This document shows positions 56,616-64,000 of a DNA stretch of 64,000 nucleotides, one piece after another. The stretch comes from Gonium pectorale. Its lineage: Eukaryota; Chlorophyta; Chlorophyceae; Chlamydomonadales; Volvocaceae. Both the position numbers and the translations under genes were made by a program. The notes under the pieces are model-generated. The model was not told where the DNA came from and ran no database searches. It saw nothing but the letters and a program-made list of their open reading frames with translations. Position 1 is the stretch's first letter; each line of letters begins with the position of its first letter. The DNA is taken from NCBI GenBank assembly GCA_001584585.1, contig LSYV01000007.1, forward strand, positions 577,386-641,385, read 5' to 3'.

Positions 56616-57166
56616 TTAGTAGTCCTCGGCCTCGTCCTCGGCCTCGTCCTCGGCCGCAGCATCTTCCGGCGCCGCCCGCATCTCGTCCATCAGCAGCTTC
56701 TGCGTTTTGGCGTCCAGGTTGAGCACCAGCAGGCAGACGCGGAAGATGCCCTCGCGCCAAGGAGGACCGCCACCGTCTTGCTGCCCATTAAGGATCAGCG
56801 TCCGGCCGCGACTTCTGCCGCGGCGCCCCGAGGCGAAGTTGCAGCTCCTTTTCCAGCGCGAGGGCATAGTCGCAGTCGTTGGTGGCGTCCAGGGCCACAA
56901 TCTTTGACCGGCCGCACAGATCCAAGCGCTTGACACTCTGTTTCGACAGGCCGCACGCGAGGCGACCGGCGGCGTTGAAGCGGATGAAGAAGTGACGTCC
57001 CTCGGTGATCACCTTCCTTCACATTCTTCCATCTCGCGCGACTGGTGAAGAACATTTGGATCAGCTTGCCGCGGCGGAGCGACTCGGTGCGATGCAACAG
57101 CGTGTCAGCGTCAGAGCGCATCTCCCGCCGCTCCCGCCGCGGTAAGCTGATCCAAGTGTTCTTCAC
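56616..57166 (-). pseudogene. Unrecognised coding fragment, frameshifted, with acidic C terminus
   Basis: On the minus strand one frame reads SLRRGKLIQMFFTSRARWKN (up to about 57030). A second frame continues with EGRHFFIRFNAAGR and VALDATNDCDYALALEKELQ. A third ends with REGIFRVCLLVLNLDAKTQK and an acidic AEDEAEDEAEDY before TAA at 56616. The first shift coincides with an extra run of about 8 bases (near 57011-57020) absent from the inverted copy at 57134-57235. This suggests a damaged gene or element fragment rather than an intact gene, though the second break could be an intron. I do not recognise the protein. Confidence 0.4.
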
Positions 57167-57235
57167 CAGTCACGCGAGATGGAAGAATGTGATCGCCGAG
57201 GGACGTCACTTCTTCATCCGCTTCAACGCCGCCGG
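56966..57235. repeat. Inverted repeat with arms of about 100 bases
   Basis: The left arm (56966-57077) and right arm (57134-57235) are near-perfect reverse complements, separated by about 56 bases. Differences are a few substitutions and a roughly 8-base insertion in the left arm. Both arms encode a GKLIQxFFTSxARWKNV peptide on opposite strands. Transcribed, it would form a long hairpin. Confidence 0.85.
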
Positions 57236-57281
57236 CAGACCCGCGGATCATATAAATGTGTAGTATGTGTGGGTGTTTGAC

Positions 57282-57412
57282 GCACTCCGCACTCCTCTGC
57301 TCTCCTTCGCACTCCTCAGCTCTCCTCCGCACTCCTCCGCACACTCCGAGTAGTTGCGATAGCGTCGGTCATGTCGGCCCAATGCCATGTCATCCAATGC
57401 CATGTCATGCAT
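57282..57412. repeat. Degenerate short repeats next to the LINE
   Basis: A CT-rich block (about 57282-57345) repeats variants of ctccgcact, and at 57381-57412 the unit atgccatgtcatcca is duplicated. This is low-complexity sequence between the inverted repeat and the LINE remnant. Confidence 0.6.
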
Positions 57413-57579
57413 CCTTATTTCCACCGCCATTTGGCGTCAGGGTGGGCGGGCTGGGTCTGGAAAGTGCTCGGCGCTGCCGGAGCGGTGACGATACCGGTAC
57501 GGCACAGCAGGCAAGAAACAGCACGTTCAGTCAGATTACCACGACGCCTCTGGTTCTCTTTTTTTCACGACGCCTCGTA

Positions 57580-60195
57580 TGCTGGCCCCTCTAGGAATTG
57601 AGGTTCCATCCGCTCGTTCCTCGTCCGCCTTGTCTCGTCCTACTGGTAACACTGTGCCTTCGGGTGTGTATCCTATATTCGGATGGGTATGTCCGCTGAG
57701 GAGACATCCTCCCTCTTCGCTTTCATATTCTCGTGGCGTCCGCAGGCGTCCACCAGCTCTGGCTTGCCAGTCGGTCGCCAGCCTCCCCGTCGCTGGCCCG
57801 GCCCCACCCGAGGCTGGTGCCGCCACCCCTGCAACCGCCCCCAGCCCTGCCGCCGGTGCCGCGCCCGCCGCCACCCCGGTGGCTGTGCTCACCCCCCGGC
57901 TCTGGACGTGCCGGCTGTGGCCCCGGCTGCCGCTGCCCCGCCCCACCCTCCGCCCCCTCCACAACTGCCGGCGCCCGCGGCCGCGGCCATAGCTGGCTTC
58001 CGGGTCGTCCGCTCCTCGGTGGCGCTCGGAATCCCCTTCACCAACCCCCTGCACCCCCGATCCTCGCCTGGGATACTCGCGTGGCCACCGCCCGCCGTCG
58101 GCTCCAGAAGATCCCCCGCATGCATCTCTCCATGTTTGGCCGAGCCACAGCCGCTGGTGCCTACGCCCTCCATACAGCGACCTACCACATGGAGCACTCC
58201 GGTCTGCCCCCGGACGCCGTGCTGGACGGCGTCCTGGCCCAGACGGCGAAGGTGATTGACCGCTGCCTGGGTCCGGACGACTCCCAGCGGCGCCTCACCG
58301 GAGTGCCCCTCCGCCGCCTCCCTGGCCATCCCACCACTGGCGGTTTCGGCGTCCTGCCCCTGCGGCAGCACGTGCACATCCGCCATGCTAAATGGAGCCT
58401 CGCATTCGCCCGGTGTGCCGGCCGTACCCGTGCCGTCTGCGCTCCCTGGCAGCGGATGCTGGCAGCCTATCTCGCAGCCCTCTACTCCTCCTTCGGACCC
58501 CTGGCCGTTCTCACCACCCGGCCTGCCGGCCCATGGCTTGGCGGCCGGCCTAGCCTGTCCCCCGATATCCTCTGCCTCGCCACCGCCCTCAGCCACCTTT
58601 CCCCCGGTCTCCGACGTAGCGGAACCACCGCTCGTGCCCGGCGACTGGTGCTACAAAACGCCGCTGTGGGCAACCCGTTGCTCCCCAATGTGGGCGCGGT
58701 GGGCCGCCGGCCTAGGCTGGAGGCGCTTCACGGCCCTCTCTCCGACTGCCGTCGCGTGCTCACCGTCGGCGATGCCGTGCGGGTGGACGCAGCTCTGTCG
58801 GCGTTCGAGGAGGAGCGAAGGCAGGCTCTGGCCGCCGAAGCGGGTTTCGGTATCTTCGCAGTGCTGGCTGGCCGCTGGGGTGCTCTGCTGCGCAGCAAGC
58901 TCGCGCCCTCCGGGGTCGCACACGGCGCCCTGCAGGACCGCACCTTTGCGCGCGCGGCCGTCACTTCTCTCCGACATTTCCCCGGCCTGGCTCACTGCCG
59001 GCCGCCTCACCCTTCTGCACCTGGTGGCGCCTGGTCCGCCTCCACCCTCCCTGGATGAGGTTGCTGCCCTCCTCCTCTCTCGCCTGGGCTGGCGGCTGTC
59101 TGGTGACACGGTCATGCGCCTCGCGACCTTTACGGTTAGGGCCGGCACCCAGCTGCAGCTTGGGGACCTGGCGCGGCAGCAGGGGGCCTGCCATGCTGCG
59201 TACTTCCGGGAGGCTTTGGGGCTGCCGCCCGGGGCGGTGGCCCTGGCCGCCGACCTCACCTCCCTACGGTCAGTCTTAACACGGCTCTGGCTTCAAGTTC
59301 AGTAAGAGCCCCAGCACAAGTAAGTGTTCTGGCGGCTGGCTGTTGACGGGGTTCCAATGCCGGGTAATTCGCACTTGCCAACCGTGCCGTTGGAGCGGTG
59401 TGCCTGTGGGGCCGCGGAGGCTGAGGCCTCCCCACGCATGCACAATTTCTGGGCCTGTCCCATAGCCGTCGGGTTGCGTTCTGTGGTAGAGGATCGGTGC
59501 CACTGTCCGGTGTAGCGAGCGCACCTCTGGCTGGGTGTCGCGCCAGGCGAGGGTCGGGTGGTGGGCTGTGTGTGTGGGACGTGGTTGTGCTGGCGGTGCT
59601 CAACAGCCTGGAGTGGGCGCTGCACTCTGTGCGCGCGCGCGCGTCGGCAGTTCGCCCCTTCCGGCCCGGGCTCGGCTTTTTTTGCCGCTGTCCTTGCTGC
59701 GATACAGGCAGGCGTAGCGGTGAAGTTTTGGTCCCTGCTGCGAGACTTCGCTGACCTCAGTTTACCGCGGAAGGGCTGGGATGGTGTGTCTGCTGGACAC
59801 CCCTTCCTGCGGGTCGTGGCTGGACGCCTGCACTGCGCGGAGTGACGCATTGGTCTCCCTCGTTTTTCCTTGGTTTTCTTGTTTGCCAAGTGGCTTGCTA
59901 CCTGTGTGTGGGCCTGTCGACCGGTATGTGCTTTTTGCCGCTCGTGGTCGGGACCGGTTCCGGGATGGCGCGGGTTAGTGTCTCCACAGACATGGTTGGA
60001 TTTGTTGTGTGGCGGACCTCTATTGTGCACGGCCCGTGTGTGGGTTTTTTCCATGCCCAGCCGCGGGCCCCCTGACTGTGTTAAGCACTAGACCACTGTT
60101 TCATTGCTTGGTTTGTCTGCTGGTGCTGCCTTGCTGCCCGTACGTTCGCAGTAACTTCCCGGTGGCAGGCCGGGTCCCTCAGGGGGTACTGTAAC
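57580..60195 (+). mobile_element. 5'-truncated, decayed LINE (non-LTR) retrotransposon
   Basis: Matches the C-terminal half of volvocine L1-type LINE polyproteins, downstream of the reverse-transcriptase core. Similarity starts in one frame with GFRVVRSSVALGIPFTNP (about 57995-58055). It moves to another frame with ALHTATYHMEHSGLPPDA and LTGVPLRRLPGHPTTGGFGV. It shifts back near 58960-59000 to GACHAAYFREALGLPPGAV, then meets stops near 59303 and 59320. Next is VFWRLAVDGVPMPGNS with a zinc-finger-like CACGAAEAEASPRMHNFWAC. After another stop comes a final block ending at 59845 (AGHPFLRVVAGRLHCAE). The 3' UTR runs to a TGTAA at 60190-60194. It cannot encode a functional protein. The 5' boundary is approximate; no target-site duplication was established. 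Confidence 0.85.
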
Positions 60196-62335
60196 AAAGT
60201 CTGTCTGTCTGCTTGCAACTAAGGCTGACACATAGCAACACACGGGCAGAGTGATCACTCAATGAGCTGTATGCGTACAGGCCTGTACATAGGAACATAG
60301 GCTTACTTATAGCTTTCAGCGTACCGGTGGTGGTGAAGTCTAGCTCTCTTGCGAGGTACCTGCCCCTTGAGTGGAAGCAGGACGTACAAGCTCGGATTTG
60401 CACGGCAGGTGTGTGCAGTTACTTGCCGTGTCGTGTCCCACAGCCGGCACCGTCGAATTGCGGTACCACCGTCCCCCGCATCATGTGGGGCCCACGTCAC
60501 ACCTGTACGGCAGCGTGCGCTTCAGGGGTGTGTGCCAGACTGCCATATGTGCGGGCGGATCTGGCGTTTCCTATCTTGCGAGGATACCTTTGCCGATCGG
60601 AAGATTGGGGATGGCAACTCTACCCGGCCTTTAGGCCCTGACAGCTCTTGCGCTTGAAGTTCTGCATTGGGAAGCGTGCCTCTGCCGGGGTGTTGGTGCG
60701 GACTGCCCACCCGCTCAGTCTCGGCCCTGTGCTCCTTAGGTAGGAAGAGCCTGCTGCAGCGGGTAGGGGTGGTTGGAGCGGTATTGCCGCTGTCCACTGG
60801 CGGCTTCTGTAACGCTGCTGGGACGGGCAAGTATTTCGATTACAAGATATCAAGGTATTTGACATGTGTAGGCACCATGCTCTCATGGGTTTGAAGTGCC
60901 CTGCCGTACACCTCACAGGCCTTCAGTAGGCTTCCCTGAAAGGCGGGCATTGGTCTTAAAACCTCACGTACTCGCGCACGTTTTACTTACTCAGCTTATA
61001 CGTGCACAAGGTGCACAATACGGGGCAATGATGGACTCCAGCCTATTCAGGACATTCCGATTCTGTGCAGTACGGCAGTGATAAGAAAGGTACACTACAC
61101 TGTCATTTTGAACAAGGATCCTTCGTCGTCGAGCACAGCCTGCAGCCAGAAGGCCGGGTAGAAGACATGGCTGTGCGGAGGGCTAGGCCAGCAGTAGTCT
61201 TTCTAAGTTGCATCGAGGCCCCAGCCCCCAGTCCGAAGTCCGCACGCAAAGATGACTGACAGCGATGCGCAAGGATATGTACCTTTTACATCCCTTGGGC
61301 ACTTGAAATCGTGGGACCAGAGTGATTTTGGCACGGATATGACCCTTGACTGCGGGCCCTGCCATGATGAGCCGGGTTGGGCCTTCGACAATTTGCGCAC
61401 CGCGTACCGCATGACCTGTTCAACATCACCAGCTGTTCACGCAAGAGCGTTACAAGCAAGCGCTTCCCTGATCAGGACAGGAGCCCATGCAGGCGCCTGT
61501 TCCGTATGTACGAGGAATGCAGTAACAAACCGCCGAGCTCATTTGAGCTTTACTCATCACTGCAATCATATTCGGGGTCGCAACCCCTAGGCAGCAACCC
61601 TCGAAGGGGCCACAACCAGACACAGCAACACGCACACTCAGGCCACCCTGGGCCCTCACCACTTCTAACACGATCAATTTGCGTAGGTTGGTCATAGTCA
61701 TGGTCATCAGGCAACCGTCAAAGTTGTCGGGCATCCCCTGGCCACTTCGGTTGGTTTAACCCGAGCGCCTTCACCCGGTTACGGTGGGTGTCTCTTGACC
61801 CGCCCGAGTAAGGGCCTGGCCTCAGTTCGTCCACCCAGCAGACAGCACATCAATTTGGATGCGTCGGACCGTGTACCAGGGGACGCATTATGCCCTGAAG
61901 CAGTTAACGTACAGAAGGCGCCCCGGCATGGCACGTCAAGATCCGCTCGTCCCATGATTCTTGCGCCCAGCCCGTACGAGAGGCCCTGCCAATACACATA
62001 TCGAAGATGCAGCCCCTTGCACCCAGCCACCCCCAACCCAAGCCACCGCCCTAACAAATGCGGGGCTGCGCCGTTGAGCTGCTACACCAGCTGCATGCTG
62101 CGTCCGTTGAACCTCTAGATCCGTCAATGCCCTCCGTCCGCTCACGACTTCTGGATCTGTGGGGCCGAGTAAGGGGACATGGCGAAAGCGGTTAGCAGGA
62201 TGTGGCCTGCCGAGGAGAAAGGCGTGCCAATAATCCAACACATGTGCTCCAGAAAACAATGACTCTGAGCACGTGCGAACATGGTATGCCAACTTGTAAA
62301 CTGGACGGGGAAGCGGAAGTAGGCCGGAAGTATCC
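60196..62335. other. Gene-free stretch between the LINE and CFAP20
   Basis: About 2.1 kb including the presumed CFAP20 3' UTR at its right end. A frame starting at 61252 (MTDSDAQGYVPFTSLGHLKS) has no recognisable relatives or neighbouring exons. No RNA gene was recognised. Confidence 0.45.
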
Positions 62336-63575
62336 TTAGGCAAGTGTATGCTCAGCTCTTCGCCCAGCTCTTCCCCCAGCTCTTCCACCCCCCCTCCCCA
62401 ACAGACAAGAATGAAGGGCAAGCGCAATGTAGCGTCCGGAGTGACCGCCCGCCCTGCTGCTTACCGGCAGGAAGAGCTTGAACCTGGATGGCAGACGTTG
62501 AAGCGAGTACATGCATGCGAGGGAGGGCAGCACAGTTGAGGTGAGTTTGTGCGAAAAGCATGTACAAGCGTGCATGTTCGGTCCTCCCTTCTCAAAGCAA
62601 TGCGCCCTGACTTCCACAGCTGCGAGCTGTCCCCTCAGTACTCACTCGGCGGGGAGTTCCTCTTCCGAGTAGAGGCGGTCGGAGAAGTAGATGCGGCGAA
62701 TGCGGCAGTTCGCGTGCACCTGCACGCGGAGCGTCTCGATGTAGTTGGTGCCGTAGGCGCGGCGGGTGAAGTCCTGCGGGGCGGGGTCGGGGAAAGAGGT
62801 GTTAGGGCAGGCCGAAGCGCCCCAGTGGAGGCCACATGTGGGAGGCACACCCATCCCGACAACTCACCGACAGGTTGAACTGAATCTGGTTCCACCCGCT
62901 GTCTAGCCGCATAGGCATCGTGCAGATGAACGGCTTTACGCGCGTTGTTGACTGCGTTGGAAGCACATGGCGCAAAAGGGGGCGCGGCCTTCAGTGACGT
63001 CGGGGCCACGGGCGACAAGCAGCTCAGGAAGGAAGGAATCAAGATCACTCAGTCACATAGCCATTGCTGAACGGACCTGGTAGTTCGACGCCCGGAAGCG
63101 TCTTCGCACGTTCTTGTCGTCGAGCACTTGTACCTCGAAGCTGCAGCGTGAGCATGGCTCGTCAGCTATGCAAACAATTGCCATGCTGCGGGGACTGAGG
63201 GGCTTGCCTGAAGTATTTGTTGAGGTTCTTGATAATTAGCACCAGGAAAGGCAGCTTGATCCCCAACGTCTTGTTGGGATCAGCTGGGCATGTGATGTAT
63301 GTTGTGGAGACGTTCTGTCCCATAATCTCCAGCACCGAGGACTGAATGTCCGTGTCTGTGATGCGCTTGATGTGGCCATTGCTAACTGCGGAGGCACAGC
63401 CATTTCCAGTCAAGCACCGCCTCGACGAGCACTCCCAGCTAGGAGAAAAGGCCGCCCTGGCCGCCTGGTCAGCAACATGCCGGGTCGCACCTTGCTTGTC
63501 CCAAATCTCTAGCGGCTTCGAGCCGATACTATAGAGAACTGACAGGAAGCCGGATTGGAAGGCGTTTTTGAACAT
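62336..63575 (-). CDS. CFAP20: Cilia- and flagella-associated protein 20 (CFAP20/BUG22)
   Basis: Highly conserved ciliary protein located at the inner junction of axonemal doublets and at basal bodies, needed for normal ciliary beating. About 228 residues as modelled. Exons: 63575-63491, 63385-63208, 63140-63077, 62951-62868, 62773-62646, 62483-62336. Sequence follows the family almost residue for residue: [99 protein letters not shown] and [20 protein letters not shown]. It continues to [17 protein letters not shown]. The family normally stops about five residues later; here the frame runs on for 41 residues rich in Gly and Arg. A GTAAGC right after FKLFLP could be a further donor, so the end is uncertain. 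Intron 2 (63207-63141) has a GC donor. Confidence 0.93.
62353..62388. repeat. 12-base tandem repeat x 3 in the CFAP20 tail
   Basis: The unit cagctcttcgcc and two close variants lie in tandem. On the minus strand they encode the Gly-Arg-Ala repeats of the predicted CFAP20 tail. Confidence 0.75.
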
Positions 63576-64000
63576 GGTGGGACCCTAGGTGTTACAAGTA
63601 TGGGCCTCCGTTGGGCAACTTTACATGAACATGACGCGTTGAGTATATGTTGGCGTGGTACGTGAATAGAGCACAGCGAGTGTGGGCGTCGGAAGTGCTC
63701 GAGTTTGCACGTTTGCCTCGAAGGAGCAAGGCTCGAAGCATTGCCGTACGGTTGTACGGCGTGCTCTTCTCTCTTCTCCCTCCTCCTTATAAGTCGAGTA
63801 CATTAGCTGGTGTGATGGATGCCACCTCAATGACTTCATCAAGCACGCTTGTAGCGGGCTCGGTCACATGGCCATGTCGCTCGGATGTGTGGTCGAATCG
63901 GTCGATGCTAGTCCGCACGCATGCATGCGGTCTTAAAGTTTCGGCACACTAGCAAGGGCTTGGAACACGGCGGGAGACATCAAGCTGGGGGGCCCGGGAG
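63576..64000. other. Upstream region of CFAP20
   Basis: The 425 bases to the right edge should contain the CFAP20 promoter and 5' UTR. No coding exon from a neighbouring gene was recognised. Confidence 0.5.

Noticed and set aside
57733..59058. Long plus-strand frame taken as an intact host gene.
   Set aside because: Its blocks match the C-terminal part of LINE polyproteins and continue in other frames beyond stops and shifts, so it is a decayed retrotransposon.
61252..61590. Possible small gene starting MTDSDAQGYVPFTSLGHL.
   Set aside because: No family resemblance, no convincing splice chain and no conserved motif; likely a chance open frame.

Overview
The window is nuclear DNA of a GC-rich, intron-dense eukaryote, most likely a chlorophycean (Volvocales-type) green alga. 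The evidence is a nuclear gene for the plastid ribosomal protein PSRP-3, a ciliary CFAP20/BUG22 gene, a truncated-hemoglobin gene, a large GAF-domain/TKL-like kinase of the type expanded in these algae, a decayed LINE, and TGTAA polyadenylation-type signals after several genes. Genes are broken into many short exons by introns of roughly 70-700 bases, so long uninterrupted frames are mostly shadows. I rebuilt gene models by hand from splice signals, reading phase and family similarity; exon coordinates are given in each entry.

Layout. 1-2083: nothing recognised. 2084-8212 (-): three-domain truncated hemoglobin with an N-myristoylation-type N terminus. 9085-12479 (-): VPS23/TSG101 of ESCRT-I. 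13599-18035 (-): SLX1 structure-specific nuclease with a long C-terminal extension. 18391-23117 (+): MAD3/BUBR1 spindle-checkpoint protein, divergent from SLX1 across 355 bases. 23406-31266 (+): GAF-like/TKL-like protein kinase. 33146-35927 (+): unrecognised RGG-box protein with a plastid-transit-like N terminus. 37003-39531 (+): PSRP-3. 39532-42916: gene-free stretch between convergent genes. 42917-50406 (-): PRP40 splicing factor with two WW domains and several FF domains. 51347-53471 (-): EBP2 ribosome-biogenesis factor. 53769-55356 (+): EMC4, divergent from EBP2 across 297 bases. 56616-57235: unrecognised fragment with an inverted repeat. About 57580-60195 (+): 5'-truncated, frameshifted LINE. 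62336-63575 (-): CFAP20/BUG22.

Most genes are unrelated housekeeping functions (endosomal sorting, DNA repair, mitotic checkpoint, plastid translation, splicing, ribosome assembly, ER membrane insertion, cilium), as expected of a eukaryotic chromosome; they do not form an operon. The two divergent pairs, SLX1/MAD3 and EBP2/EMC4, may share promoters.

The most noteworthy points are: the triple globin whose third domain lacks the heme-ligating histidine; a MAD3/BUBR1 with an array of ABBA-like Cdc20-binding motifs ending exactly at the stop codon; SLX1 carrying SUMO-interaction-like motifs itself; a non-RD (HCD) kinase; an unknown plastid RGG protein; a very acidic extension on PSRP-3; five GC-AG introns among about 89; and a CFAP20 whose conserved C terminus runs into a novel arginine/glycine-rich tail.
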